64,000 bases of DNA from JAFMDF01 sp965277445 (GCA_965277445.1 CBDICY010000001.1:186001-250000), one strand, 5' to 3'. Shown: positions 35,264-45,640, counted from the first letter of the stretch. The notes: generated from the letters alone by a model not told the origin. Translations and numbers: made by a program.

Positions 35264-38200
35264 TTACTTCCCAATCACGACTACTTTTTCCGTTTTAACT
35301 GCGGTATCTGTGGTTAAAACAAAATAATAAAATCCATTCATTGGTTGTTTAGGTATATAGTTAACGGTAGCACCCCCTGCTGTATGAGGTGTTTTAGAAA
35401 GAACCGTTTCTACAACCTGCCCATTCATGCCATAAATCTGTAAGCTGACTTTAGTCGCTTTGGGTAAATCAAAATTGATGCTGGTTTGGTTAGTAAATGG
35501 ATTTGGCGCAACGGTCATATCAAGTTGATTATCAATCGATTGAATTGGAGTCGTTGAAACTCTAGCAGTAGCGACTATTTCTGTATCTGTAAAAGGTGCG
35601 GCACAATCCTCTATAATTTGAGCATGGAATGCTGCACCAGCAGCGACGGCAAAACCTGGCTTTAATACAATGGATTTTCCTGCTATTAAGTGAACATCCG
35701 TATTTCCCATTACATTGACGGTTTGATTGGTTTCGATGGTTGTTCTAGCGGTGTAAGTCTCTGTAGGAATCGTTTCATTGGTAAACATCATAGCTTCGCT
35801 ACTGTAATCTGCTCCTTCATCTATTTGACCATTGCCATCATTGTCTATATTATCACAAATTTCCATTGCATCAGGGTAACGGGTTCGATTATTATCATCA
35901 AAATCGGAATTGTTTGTAACGTAACCTGCTGGAGTAGTCGCACAATTTGCTTGGGTTAATGGTGCATTCGGGTCACCGTAACCATCTCCATCTGTATCGG
36001 CATAAAGCGTACAAGTTGTATTGGCAGTATTTGTACCAATTAGGAATTGCGTAAATTTGGTAACTGCATTGAAGGTAGCGGTATTATTAGTTGCATCCAC
36101 GCTTGTTGCCGTGGTAATTAATTGCCAAGCCGCATCGCTATTAATTGCTCTTCCAAATAATTGAACATCGGCAGGAGTATTTTCGTGAGTAGCGTTTAAA
36201 TCTTCTTCAAATGTAAAAGTAATATTTCCAGAAAAAGCGCCTGTTCCATAGCGGTCAATGACCCAATATTGTTGGTCAAAAGCACCCAAAAGCGTAGTAG
36301 GTTTAAGATTAGGAGCGAGTTTTATTTTCGAGGCGACGACCGTTGCGCCACTTTGACTAGTGAAATCAGCAGTAAAGTCGGTGCTTGTAAAAGTGATTAT
36401 TCCTCCATTTTCGGTTTGAGTATTGGCAAATCCACCACCTATTGGTTCTGTTGCTATTGAGCGAACTGGCTGATTCACTAAGTTTCCATTTAGACCATTT
36501 ATATAATCAATAGCCATTCTTTTTGTGGTGTTAAACTGATAATAGGCAACTAAATTAGCATTGTTTCCTGCAAGCGTTATATGTTTTTGTTCCCTTATCT
36601 CGGCTTGACTTAATACTTTATTCCAAAGACTTACTTCATCAATTAAGCCATTAAAATGATAATCATTTTCGCTATCTGCCCCGATTGTTAAAGCTAGATC
36701 ATTACTAATATCCTCGACATTAGCCATAGACGTACTTTGTGCCAAAGTGCCATCAATGTATAAACTTACATTGCCATCTCGGTCAAAAGTAGCGGTAATA
36801 TGATGCCAGTCCCCGTCATTTATATCGCCTGCTTTTAAGTCTGCTCGGTTACTGCCATCCCCCACATTTACATCAATTCCTTTGGCATCTGTATCCAAAG
36901 CAATATTCCATCCTTTATTGCCTCCAGAATCCCAATCTTTAGTGGAAATTAAAGAAGCATCATTCACCCAATTGGTGGTGCGCATCCATAACGAAACAGA
37001 AAAATCTGTATTGGTGCCAAACTGGAAAAGCGCATTGTTTGGAACACTCACCGAACTATTGCCTGCTTGTACATCTAATGCAGTTCCTGGGAAATCATCA
37101 ATACAAGCAATTAAACTATTAGGGTTAGCTGCAGCATTCTTGTCATTACAATCGGTATTGTTGATAACATATCCAGTTGGGGTAGTGGCAGTACAATTTT
37201 GTAATAACACACTATCAGGATCGCCAAAAGTATCACCATCGGCATCTTTAAAATAAGAAACAATATGCCCTGTTCCTGTACAAGTTCCTGCTTTGATACT
37301 TAGGGTGAAATCTTTATAATTACCTCTAGCCGAATTACAACCAGTCACAGTTCCACCTTCGTGACCGACGATTCGCATGCGTAAGTCTTTTAGCGTAATA
37401 ACATCTTGAGTAGGAATGGTAATCGTCAAATCGCTCAGTTGTAAATCATTAGCGGAGACACTACCTACTAATTCATTATAATCATCAAAATCTTGGTCAT
37501 TATTCAAATCAATGTATGCGATATAGCTGAGATTGTTCCAGCCTCCATCTCCTTGTCGTCCTTTCATCGTTAAGGTATAGGTATTGCCCATTTCGAATTC
37601 GCCCACTTTGTTGGCAGTTACATCTTCGTAAGCCGTTGCGCTGCTGTTTTCATGAACAAAATCACCATAGGACATACCAATATATCTTTTATACCAAGTA
37701 TAGCTATCTATGCTAGTAGTACAGTAAGTTTGATTAGGTACAAAGGAATAAATATTGCTATAAAAAGTTTTCCCATTATCCACTACTTTAAGCTTAAATT
37801 GATAGGAAGTCGCTGCGCCAATATCTACTAATTGGCTGATATTAAAGGTATTAGCAGGATTAAGGTTACTAATGTCGATATTGGTTGAGTTAGCAAAATT
37901 ATTTTCCCCGTGCTCTAGCGTAATGCTTGTTACATTATTCCCTTCTGGATAAGTAAAGCCTTTTAATTCCCATTCCGTACCCCCTAAATTGGTTGCATGA
38001 ATACTTTCTGATGTTGGAATTTTATAGGGTGCTAGGGTGAAATTTTTCTTTTCACCATAATGTATTCCACTATCATCTAAAACATAAGTTTGGTAATAAT
38101 AAGTGACGTTATATTCTAAATTGGTAAGTGGCGTATCAAAATTTTCGGCAGCAGTTAACCCTCCTGATTTGATAGTTTTTGTAGCATTATTAAAATTCAA

Positions 38201-41200
38201 ATTGCCATCAAAAGTGGAGTATAATATACCCGATTCTAAGACATTAGAGCCATTTGTATAATCACTATTGATAGTTGCGCTATTGGGAGAAGTAACTGTA
38301 TGGCTATTTGTAATGGATGGGGTAGTTTTAATTTTAATGAAAAATTCTAGTGTTTGACGATTATTCGTAGCAGCGTGACAATCTGTCGGTGGGGTACTAG
38401 AACTAAGTCCTGTAACTCTCATTCGTAGAGGAGTATTTAAAATGGCATTCATTGGAGGGGTGAAATTCCCTGTATAATTAAGCACTCTTTCCCCCGAGTT
38501 AAGAACTTCTTCGTCAGCCCCCGTAAAAGCTCCATCATTATCATAATCTATCCAAGTTTTCCAATATTTGGTGTAGCTACTATGCCTTTGTTCTATATAA
38601 AAACTGCTACTTTGGTTAGCATTGATTTCATAAATTTTATTGGTAATTACATAATCACTATTATCATCGTTAGTGTATCTTTCTCCGTTCATATCGAAAT
38701 ATCTTCCTCGAACATACCATGCAATATCTCCATTGTGTTCAGGAGTACAAGCCAAAGTGCTAGGTGTTCCCAATACTTCTATATAATGTTCTTTAACTTC
38801 GGAAATTGAACCGTTAGCGTTGGTCGCCATTAAAGTTACCTTATAATAACCAGGCGTTGTTAAGGTGAATGTAGGATATTTTTCATTGCCTACATTATGG
38901 ACTTCTCCACCGTTTTCAACCGCCCAAGCCAAAGAAGTATAATTCATTGACAAGTCAATCAATTGCACTTCTTCGCCTGATTCAATAACATTGGTACTAT
39001 TCCCATGAATTCTAAAATCTACTACAGGCATATCATTATTATCTGCCAAAACGGAGTATAAAGGCGTACCCCAAACCCCACTTCCATATTTACCTACATA
39101 CAGTCGATTATCACCGTTGGCGTAATAAGCAATACGCATATCTCGATTTTGATGTAATGGTTGTCCATGATTAAATTCTATCCAATCGGTCAAGTTTTCA
39201 TCAATATAATAGACTGTCATGCTAGTCATGACATAAATGCCTTCCGTTCGATTTTTATCTAATAAAACGATGGATGGACTGCCTTCTGGGATATTTCCTC
39301 TCTTTGCCCAAGTTTGCCCTTTGTCTTTAGAAATATAAACGCCTCCATCAGTAGCAGCGACTACAATATTTTCATTATATTGATGGGTAGCAATTCGATA
39401 TCGACCAGCAGCAGGCGCATTGGTCAATTCTGTCCAAGTTGGTTGTGCAGCGGAAAGATTATTGGTGATGAATAGTTTATCTCCACGTTCATCTCCTAAA
39501 AAAGCCAGTTCTGCATTGGCTCTAGATTGTTCAAATGTACCTGAATTTATTCGGGCGATGCCTGCTGAAGTGGTAAAGGTTTCCCATGCATTATTGATAG
39601 GTGTCCAGCTATGACCTCCTGTATTTGCCCGGCCTTCTCCTCTAAAGCCATTCACTTGCCAAGCATCCGAACCAGCAGGAGAACGTGCTAATATCGTCAC
39701 ATTTACGTCTTGGGTATTATTTTTTCGAGTAAAACCATATAATCTATCGGGATTATGGTGGTCTGCATCAATGCTATTATACATTTGAAAAATATCCGTT
39801 CCTCCATCAATGGTAATGTTTAGTGCGCCTGTAAAAAAGAGCGAATCATTATTTGGTTTCATCCGCCCACGATAAACATCGGCAGAGGCAATATGGGCAT
39901 CTCGACCATTTCTGGTAAAAATTTGTCCAATATCTTGCCCGCCCGTCATTATCACATCTTTATTCATTTGGCTAACATCCATTTGAGAGCCTTCAATCAC
40001 ACAAATATCTCCATTTTTAGGAACGACTTTAGTGGACATATACGCTCTTTTCGATAAGCCAGATGCTGCCACCTCTGCATCTGTAGGGAACATATCTGCT
40101 TCTGCAATACTCCAAATTCCTCCATCATTACACCAATAAATCGTGTCTTTGGCAGTATTCGAAGTGATATAGCGATTATCAGCCCAGTTACTCCCTCCAT
40201 ACGAAGGTTTGAAATCCCATAAAATACCGCCATCATCGGTTCCCCATATTTTATTACAAAGCGTAATCATTTTGTCTGGGTCATTTGGGCTCACCCAAAA
40301 ATCACTCACCCAAGTTGAGCCACTAAAGGGATTGATTGTTCCATACCCATCTGCATCTTCGGTAAAACCTAAAGCCTCGTCTGTATCTTCTCGTAAGTTA
40401 TTATGCCCATTGGGATAGGTGTAGGTTGGATGTTTTACTTTCGTAAAATTAAAATAAGAAGTACCATCTGCTGGGGTGGCATCAAATTCCGATTGCCATA
40501 AGCCAATAAAACGAGTGGGAGCATTATCGTTCAAAATCCCATAAGCAAATACTTTTAATGGGTTACTATTATGCACGCCGAGATAAAATTTATCTACCTC
40601 TGCATATTCATCCGTAATGGCATAAGAAGTCCAAGTGTCGCCTTTGTCTAAAGAAAAAGATAAATTAGGCGCAATGTCGTTATTATCATCTGTAGTCATT
40701 ATCAAACTCCAATCATCACTAAAATCTAAATGCACAAAACGACTATCCATCATTTCTGTCCAATTTTGCCCTGCATCGGTTGTTAAATAAAGACCTCCTT
40801 CGGTAGTTGCAATTGCGCGATTCGCATCTGCTGGGTCAGAGTGAATTTCATGTATTCTATTCGCACTTGATACATTAAATACTTCTGTCCAACTGTGTGC
40901 GGCATCAGTTGAATACCAAATTTTATCCACTCCACCTAAATACATGATATTAGGATTGCCTTGATTTATTTCTACGGTCTCCATATGAGGTGTGCTAAAA
41001 TGATCCGTCACTGGTACCCAATTATTGCCATAATTGGTGGTTTTCCAAAGTCCTCGATTTCTTGCACAAACGTACATAATGGCGGGATTAGTAGGATGCA
41101 TTTCTACATATTGTAAAGCACCATTTCCCGTAGCAGACCATTTTACTTCAGGATCACCGAATGGACCAATATTCTTCCATCTTCCTGCATTGCCATCATT

Positions 41201-41638
41201 AGGGATTCCCATCGTATAAGTGGTCGGGTCGGTAAAACTAGCTGGTGCAAAGGGAGCATTTAAGTTCCTTTTGGCTTCCCTATATTTTAATAAATCTTGG
41301 TATTGTTTGTCTTTGCTATAAAAATTGCCTGCGCCGTCCAATTGTCTTTTTGCTGCACGTTCAATTTTTTCCCATGCTTCATGTTGGTCGTGGCTTAATT
41401 CGTGATTTTCATTATCATAATAAGCATGAAAAGCATCGTCTACATCTTGAAAATGGATGATGTCTTGTTCTAGCAATTCTTCCCAAACGGGTTCTTCATA
41501 AGCGTTTTTGCCTAGAAATATTAATTCTTTTGATGGATTATCAATGATTGACGAGGAGGTCTGATTGCTTTTCGCAAAGAGGAGTATTAGAAGGCTAATG
41601 CCAATAACAGATAGTGCTAATAGATGCTTTTTAGACAT
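35264..41638 (-). CDS. Giant T9SS-secreted multidomain protein
   Basis: The 2124-residue protein has an N-terminal signal or anchor (about 5-22). Domains in order: BNR/sortilin-type beta-propeller repeats (about 170-870, many DxGxTW-type turns such as GQNWTEM and GQTWAKRG), a PKD-like domain (about 870-940), a first GEVED domain (about 970-1100), fibronectin-like strands (1105-1290), a second GEVED (about 1305-1455), a DADGDTFGDP metal-binding repeat (about 1463-1515), a LamG fold (about 1525-1690), another DTDGDGYGDP/MopE-type metal-binding repeat (about 1875-1940), and a T9SS type A sorting domain (last ~90 residues, ending KVVVIGK). It is probably displayed on the surface or secreted and may bind carbohydrate or act as an adhesin. 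Confidence 0.85.
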   Translation of the reverse strand: MSKKHLLALSVIGISLLILLFAKSNQTSSSIIDNPSKELIFLGKNAYEEPVWEELLEQDIIHFQDVDDAFHAYYDNENHELSHDQHEAWEKIERAAKRQLDGAGNFYSKDKQYQDLLKYREAKRNLNAPFAPASFTDPTTYTMGIPNDGNAGRWKNIGPFGDPEVKWSATGNGALQYVEMHPTNPAIMYVCARNRGLWKTTNYGNNWVPVTDHFSTPHMETVEINQGNPNIMYLGGVDKIWYSTDAAHSWTEVFNVSSANRIHEIHSDPADANRAIATTEGGLYLTTDAGQNWTEMMDSRFVHLDFSDDWSLIMTTDDNNDIAPNLSFSLDKGDTWTSYAITDEYAEVDKFYLGVHNSNPLKVFAYGILNDNAPTRFIGLWQSEFDATPADGTSYFNFTKVKHPTYTYPNGHNNLREDTDEALGFTEDADGYGTINPFSGSTWVSDFWVSPNDPDKMITLCNKIWGTDDGGILWDFKPSYGGSNWADNRYITSNTAKDTIYWCNDGGIWSIAEADMFPTDAEVAASGLSKRAYMSTKVVPKNGDICVIEGSQMDVSQMNKDVIMTGGQDIGQIFTRNGRDAHIASADVYRGRMKPNNDSLFFTGALNITIDGGTDIFQMYNSIDADHHNPDRLYGFTRKNNTQDVNVTILARSPAGSDAWQVNGFRGEGRANTGGHSWTPINNAWETFTTSAGIARINSGTFEQSRANAELAFLGDERGDKLFITNNLSAAQPTWTELTNAPAAGRYRIATHQYNENIVVAATDGGVYISKDKGQTWAKRGNIPEGSPSIVLLDKNRTEGIYVMTSMTVYYIDENLTDWIEFNHGQPLHQNRDMRIAYYANGDNRLYVGKYGSGVWGTPLYSVLADNNDMPVVDFRIHGNSTNVIESGEEVQLIDLSMNYTSLAWAVENGGEVHNVGNEKYPTFTLTTPGYYKVTLMATNANGSISEVKEHYIEVLGTPSTLACTPEHNGDIAWYVRGRYFDMNGERYTNDDNSDYVITNKIYEINANQSSSFYIEQRHSSYTKYWKTWIDYDNDGAFTGADEEVLNSGERVLNYTGNFTPPMNAILNTPLRMRVTGLSSSTPPTDCHAATNNRQTLEFFIKIKTTPSITNSHTVTSPNSATINSDYTNGSNVLESGILYSTFDGNLNFNNATKTIKSGGLTAAENFDTPLTNLEYNVTYYYQTYVLDDSGIHYGEKKNFTLAPYKIPTSESIHATNLGGTEWELKGFTYPEGNNVTSITLEHGENNFANSTNIDISNLNPANTFNISQLVDIGAATSYQFKLKVVDNGKTFYSNIYSFVPNQTYCTTSIDSYTWYKRYIGMSYGDFVHENSSATAYEDVTANKVGEFEMGNTYTLTMKGRQGDGGWNNLSYIAYIDLNNDQDFDDYNELVGSVSANDLQLSDLTITIPTQDVITLKDLRMRIVGHEGGTVTGCNSARGNYKDFTLSIKAGTCTGTGHIVSYFKDADGDTFGDPDSVLLQNCTATTPTGYVINNTDCNDKNAAANPNSLIACIDDFPGTALDVQAGNSSVSVPNNALFQFGTNTDFSVSLWMRTTNWVNDASLISTKDWDSGGNKGWNIALDTDAKGIDVNVGDGSNRADLKAGDINDGDWHHITATFDRDGNVSLYIDGTLAQSTSMANVEDISNDLALTIGADSENDYHFNGLIDEVSLWNKVLSQAEIREQKHITLAGNNANLVAYYQFNTTKRMAIDYINGLNGNLVNQPVRSIATEPIGGGFANTQTENGGIITFTSTDFTADFTSQSGATVVASKIKLAPNLKPTTLLGAFDQQYWVIDRYGTGAFSGNITFTFEEDLNATHENTPADVQLFGRAINSDAAWQLITTATSVDATNNTATFNAVTKFTQFLIGTNTANTTCTLYADTDGDGYGDPNAPLTQANCATTPAGYVTNNSDFDDNNRTRYPDAMEICDNIDNDGNGQIDEGADYSSEAMMFTNETIPTETYTARTTIETNQTVNVMGNTDVHLIAGKSIVLKPGFAVAAGAAFHAQIIEDCAAPFTDTEIVATARVSTTPIQSIDNQLDMTVAPNPFTNQTSINFDLPKATKVSLQIYGMNGQVVETVLSKTPHTAGGATVNYIPKQPMNGFYYFVLTTDTAVKTEKVVVIGK

Positions 41639-41913
41639 AAGTAGGCAAGAGGTTTTGTGTTGTTAAAGAATATTTGGCTTCTTTAATGATTTTTTTGTTG
41701 GGGTAGTGCAAGAATTTTGAAAAGGGTACTGTTATAGGCGGGGAAATAATTCTTACACAAATATAACTTTAATTTATAATTAAAAGTTGTGAAAGGTGGG
41801 ATTAATTATTTCTCGCCTATTGGATGTCTTTTATTGTACAAATATTCATTTTTTTGGAAAGAGGAAACAATGACTTAGGTCAGTAGTGGGATGATTTGGA
41901 TGGGTGTTTCCCC

Positions 41914-41971
<58 letters not shown>

Positions 41972-41990
41972 AAATAGGAGGCAGTCAAAA

Positions 41991-42021
41991 AGAAGGAGGT
42001 TCTATTAAAGAACCGCCTTCT
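41991..42021. repeat. REP-like palindrome B, left of the RAYT gene
   Basis: AGAAGGAGGTTCT and AGAACCGCCTTCT pair with one mismatch around a TATTA-type loop. Palindrome E at 42945-42975 matches it almost base for base. Confidence 0.65.
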
Positions 42022-42146
42022 ACTATCTTTTTATGAGATAAAGGACTCATATAACAAAAAAATATAAAATAGAAACCTAGAAAATAACAAAAGAACACCT
42101 TAAATTTATTGGGAAAAACAAAACTACACACACAATTTTCAAACCA

Positions 42147-42818
42147 ATGGATTTTACAGAGAACCAAATTTATCACATTTTCAATCAAGGGAATAATCAA
42201 CGGAAAATCTTTTTTGAAGAAGAAAACTACCTATTCTTTTTGTGGAAAATGAGAACTTACCTATTTCCTTTTGGAGATTTTATTTCCTGGTGCTTAATGC
42301 CCAATCATTTTCATTGGCAATTTTATGTGAAAAATGTTACGGTCGAAAGAAGTGTATTTTGGGAAAATATAGATAAAGTTGAATATCAAAGAAGGGTTAA
42401 AAAATATGGTAAGAAGGCGCGATTAGTTGAAAATGATTTTAAAAGAGCTGCGAAAGGGGATAGTTTGGTCGATTTAAATGAGGCGATAGGTACATTAGAA
42501 CGGGCTTATACGAATGCTATTAATAAACAGAAGAAATGGTCAGGTAGTTTGTTTAGGAAAGGTTGTCATGCAGAAGATGGGTTTTTATCGGAGTTTGTAA
42601 CGTTGATGAAGAATGGTCGAGAAGACCCAAGGTTTAAACTTGGTAATGACTATGGCTTTATTTGCCTAAATTATATCCACGATAATGCGAAAGCTGCTAA
42701 TATGGTAAAGGTGAATACGGATTATCCTTGGTCTTCTGCTAGAGACTATGCAGGGTTGCGAAACGGTACTTTGTGTAATCTTGAAAGAGGGCGTCAGGTT
42801 TTGGACTTTTTGCCCTAG
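42147..42818 (+). CDS. REP-associated tyrosine transposase (RAYT, Y1/HUH type)
   Basis: The 223-residue protein resembles the TnpA_REP/Y1 transposase family. It has YHIFNQGNN at residue 9, then CLMPNHFHW with the HUH pair His54-Phe-His56 and YIHDN with the likely catalytic Tyr176. RAYTs bind and cut REP hairpins as single strands and are usually found once per locus. Paired REP-like palindromes on both sides (41914-42021 and 42912-42975) fit that exactly. It is a domesticated relative of IS200/IS605 elements, without its own transposon ends. It is probably functional; no disruption is visible. Confidence 0.88.
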   Translation: MDFTENQIYHIFNQGNNQRKIFFEEENYLFFLWKMRTYLFPFGDFISWCLMPNHFHWQFYVKNVTVERSVFWENIDKVEYQRRVKKYGKKARLVENDFKRAAKGDSLVDLNEAIGTLERAYTNAINKQKKWSGSLFRKGCHAEDGFLSEFVTLMKNGREDPRFKLGNDYGFICLNYIHDNAKAANMVKVNTDYPWSSARDYAGLRNGTLCNLERGRQVLDFLP

Positions 42819-42849
42819 AAGTCGGTTTTTTATTAGAGCCTCTTTCTTT
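42817..42849. repeat. Degenerate REP-like palindrome C, right of the RAYT gene
   Basis: A worn copy of the same palindrome begins inside the RAYT stop codon region and keeps the GCGGTTCT-like and TAGAGCC-like halves with several mismatches. It may serve as the gene's terminator. Confidence 0.4.
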
Positions 42850-42911
42850 AAATCTTCTGAGATTGATTTTTTTTGGAAAGCGTTCTTTTTTACTTTTTGA
42901 GGAAAAAGAAA

Positions 42912-42932
42912 GCGGTTCTTTATTAGAACCGC
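42912..42932. repeat. REP-like palindrome D, right of the RAYT gene
   Basis: GCGGTTCT and AGAACCGC form a perfect 8-bp stem around TTATT. It shares its sequence and the adjacent AAGAA with palindrome A. D and E stand 12 nt apart, mirroring the A-B pair. Confidence 0.65.
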
Positions 42933-42944
42933 CTTTTGAGGAAA

Positions 42945-42975
42945 AGAAGGAGGTTCTTTCAAAGAATCGCCTTCT
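42945..42975. repeat. REP-like palindrome E, right of the RAYT gene
   Basis: AGAAGGAGGTTCT and AGAATCGCCTTCT pair with two mismatches. It is nearly identical to palindrome B in sequence and orientation, and it sits 6 nt before the stop of the YbaK-type gene on the other strand. Confidence 0.65.
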
Positions 42976-42981
42976 ATGGGG

Positions 42982-43467
42982 TTACTCATCAAAAGTAAAA
43001 TCAAAAACCGTAGCATTGGCAACCGACAAATAAGCTGCTCGTGGCATAATCACAGAATCTGTTAAAGAACCCGCATTAAAAGCCACTTTTTCATTATCCA
43101 GAATGCCCTGATCTACAAATAATTCAAAAGGTAAAATAGGCTGTCCAAAAGGAGGGACAGAACCAGGTACTAATCCTGTCAATTCTAATAACTCATCAGC
43201 AGTAGCAAATCTCGTTTTTTTAGCTCTCTTTCCGTTGAATTTGAAATAAGCCTTTATTTTTTTATTGTCTAATTTTCTATTGGCAGGCATCACAAATAAG
43301 TAGAAGGTTTTTTCGATTTTATAGACAATCGCTTTGGCGCCTGTAGCTAATGCTTCACCTCGATATTCAGCAGATTGTTCAGAAGTATAAGTCGGTGGGT
43401 GGTTTAAAGTTTTATAGGTAATATTTTGTTCCTTTAGTAAGGCGATAATGGTTTCAAAAGTGGTCAT
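42982..43467 (-). CDS. YbaK/aminoacyl-tRNA deacylase-like protein
   Basis: The 161-residue protein has the YbaK/ProX fold: HPPTYTSEQSAEYRGEALATGAKAIVYK, then VMPANRKLDNKKI and GSVPPFG. Members remove mischarged amino acids from tRNA (Cys-tRNAPro, Ala-tRNAPro and others). Here the catalytic Lys is the one in GAKAIVYK. It is single-domain, not fused to a synthetase. Substrate is not shown. Its stop is 6 nt from REP palindrome E. Confidence 0.8.
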   Translation of the reverse strand: MTTFETIIALLKEQNITYKTLNHPPTYTSEQSAEYRGEALATGAKAIVYKIEKTFYLFVMPANRKLDNKKIKAYFKFNGKRAKKTRFATADELLELTGLVPGSVPPFGQPILPFELFVDQGILDNEKVAFNAGSLTDSVIMPRAAYLSVANATVFDFTFDE

Positions 43468-43548
43468 GTAAAGGTATTTAAAGAAGTTTAGGTTTTTAAT
43501 TGAGTACTTTTAAATTTTGAATTTAAAATTTTACATTTTCAATTTTTT

Positions 43549-43929
43549 TCACTCTTCTCCGACATACAAAATCATATCCACCTCAGGATTTTCAAAAGAA
43601 ATATCTACAAAAGCTCGTCCTTTAATCGCAAAGTTAATAGCAGGATCAAAACCCAAACCAACCAACCAATGTTTGCCAATCGGTAAATTGGTAATACAAC
43701 CTCTTCCTACAGCATTGGTCGTGAAAACCGTATCGTATTCTGCTAAATCTTCCCAACCTGGAAAATTAAAATCAGTGGCATCGTATTTAACATAGACGTC
43801 AATATCACCGATGATTAATTCGTGATGTTGCGTAGTGACACAGGTTTGATTTAACGTTCTAAGGGTTTCCTTTTGCTGACAAGCTAGGAAAAGACAAATT
43901 ATGGATAAAAAGAAATAGGATTTTTTCAA
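43549..43929 (-). CDS. Hypothetical lipoprotein
   Basis: The 126-residue protein has a lipoprotein signal (lipobox LFLAC, Cys17). It starts with TTG at 43929 (no ATG in frame nearby), as the signal peptide begins right there. The mature part (HHELIIGDIDVYVKY, GKHWLVGLGFDPA, MILYVGEE) is unfamiliar to me. It is probably a periplasmic or outer-membrane-anchored small protein, 32 nt downstream of the zincin gene. Confidence 0.6.
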   Translation of the reverse strand: MKKSYFFLSIICLFLACQQKETLRTLNQTCVTTQHHELIIGDIDVYVKYDATDFNFPGWEDLAEYDTVFTTNAVGRGCITNLPIGKHWLVGLGFDPAINFAIKGRAFVDISFENPEVDMILYVGEE

Positions 43930-43961
43930 GTTTTAAGCTATTTATTCCCTAGATTATTAGT

Positions 43962-44588
43962 TTAGGGCATTAAATAATAATAGGATTTTTGCTCTTGTCG
44001 ATTATCGTAAGTATAAAAATGCTCTAATTTATAATTGGATACAAAATTTAGAAATATAAAATCTCCAGAACAAAAAAGACTATGAAAAAATAGTATAGTT
44101 AAACAAAAAGAGCCTGAAGCTGGATTGATATAATAAGCGATTAGACAAATCAGATTTATCATTATAAAAGGACTTAAAGCTATGATACTGAATTGCCGCC
44201 CATTATATACTGCTTTGTCACTAGCGGCATAAAAGACAAATTTTTTAATGTCCGCTCCGAAATAAATGTTTTTTCCTCCTACTAAATAATAAGCTAGAGC
44301 ATGAAGTAACTCGTGGATAATGATTAACAACGTAAAAGAGAATAGTATGCCTATACAGATTGGTACTAAAAAATCTATATTCTTTTCCGTAATAAATTTA
44401 GTTATATTAAAACCACAGTTCACACAAAATGCTAAGCCAACTGCTGTAAAATAAACGGAGAAAAATTTTTGAATAGGATTTATCCCTTCTTTAAGTGAAG
44501 TTGATAAAAAATCCTTTACTTCTTCATGTTGTAAAGTCTTAATTTGACTACCTTTTTGTTGTAAATCAATTATTTGTATTGAATTCAT
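43962..44588 (-). CDS. DUF3267-type membrane zinc protease-like protein
   Basis: The 208-residue protein has several membrane segments and IIHELLHAL with His92-Glu93 and His96 (HExxH), then FYAASDKAVYNGRQF and ALSPFIM. This is the DUF3267 pattern of putative site-2-protease-like zincins. Substrate is unknown. It follows purC after a gap and is co-oriented with the lipoprotein gene. Confidence 0.78.
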   Translation of the reverse strand: MNSIQIIDLQQKGSQIKTLQHEEVKDFLSTSLKEGINPIQKFFSVYFTAVGLAFCVNCGFNITKFITEKNIDFLVPICIGILFSFTLLIIIHELLHALAYYLVGGKNIYFGADIKKFVFYAASDKAVYNGRQFSIIALSPFIMINLICLIAYYINPASGSFCLTILFFHSLFCSGDFIFLNFVSNYKLEHFYTYDNRQEQKSYYYLMP

Positions 44589-44680
44589 TTAGTTGTTTTT
44601 AACGCTATGATTAAAACGATTCTTTTTTAAATTTAGTTTTTAGAGAGATACCAAGTTGTCTACTACACAACTAAAATACT

Positions 44681-45640
44681 TTATTTCAAATAAGCCAAAA
44701 TATTCGCCTCAATTCGCTCTAAAACGTTGCTAGTATCTGCTTTTTTAAACCGTTTCCCAGTAATCTGCTCAAATAATTCAATATATCTATCCGAAACAGA
44801 TTCTACAAAATCATTAGGCATGACCGGCATCATTTGCCCATCCAAACCTTGAAATTCGTTGGCAATCAACCATTCTCGTACAAATTCTTTGGATAAATGC
44901 TTTTGCTTTTCGCCTGATTGTTGTCGGTCGTCAAAACCATCTTTATAAAAATAACGAGAACTATCGGGTGTATGAATCTCATCAATTAAATAAATTTCAC
45001 CGTCTTTTTTTCCAAATTCATACTTGGTATCTGCTAAGATTAAGCCTTGTTTAGCAGCCATTTCAGTACCTCTTTGAAATAAGGCGTAGGTATATTTTTC
45101 TAAGGTTTCATAATCTGCTTTGGAGACAATTCCTTGTTTTAAAATCTCTTCTCTGGAAATATCTTCATCATGCCCTTCCTCTGCTTTGGTGGCAGGCGTA
45201 ATAATTGGCGTAGGAAATTTATCGTTTTCTTTTAAGCCTTCCGGCATTGTTACGCCACATAATACTCGTTCTCCTGACCGATAAGTCCGCCAAGCATGTC
45301 CGACACAATAGCCCCTGATCACCATTTCTACTTTAAAAGGCTCACAGGCAATACCAACCGCTACATTTTCATCAGGGGTTGCTGCCAACCAATTGGGACA
45401 AATATCCTTTGTGCTATCCAAAAAATGGGTCGCAATTTGATTTAAGACTTGACCTTTATAGGGAATTGGTCGAGGTAAGATATAATCAAAGGCAGAAATT
45501 CTATCGGAAGCTACCATGATTAATTGCTTGCCTACGGTATAGACATCTCTTACTTTTCCTCTATAAAAAGCGGTTTGCTGTGGTAAAGTAAAATTGGTTT
45601 CGTGAACAGAACGTTCTGCCAAAGTCGGTCTTCTTTTCAT
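44681..45640 (-). CDS. purC: Phosphoribosylaminoimidazole-succinocarboxamide synthase
   Basis: The protein (319 residues from the start chosen here) is a SAICAR synthetase of the longer ADE1-like type: YRGKVRDVYTVG, SDRISAFDYILP, PNWLAATPDENVAVG and EMVIRGYCVGHAWRTY. It joins CAIR and aspartate using ATP in purine synthesis. I chose the ATG at 45640; the track of the frame goes to an earlier ATG at 45673. It is a single gene, apart from other pur genes in the window. Nothing about the active site looks changed. Confidence 0.93.
   Translation of the reverse strand: MKRRPTLAERSVHETNFTLPQQTAFYRGKVRDVYTVGKQLIMVASDRISAFDYILPRPIPYKGQVLNQIATHFLDSTKDICPNWLAATPDENVAVGIACEPFKVEMVIRGYCVGHAWRTYRSGERVLCGVTMPEGLKENDKFPTPIITPATKAEEGHDEDISREEILKQGIVSKADYETLEKYTYALFQRGTEMAAKQGLILADTKYEFGKKDGEIYLIDEIHTPDSSRYFYKDGFDDRQQSGEKQKHLSKEFVREWLIANEFQGLDGQMMPVMPNDFVESVSDRYIELFEQITGKRFKKADTSNVLERIEANILAYLK

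Noticed and set aside
36882..37256. 124-codon plus-strand frame inside the giant T9SS gene
   Set aside because: It is antisense to a clearly coding, domain-rich frame.
42666..43022. 118-codon minus-strand frame across the RAYT 3' end and palindromes
   Set aside because: It is antisense to the RAYT gene and consists largely of translated palindromes.
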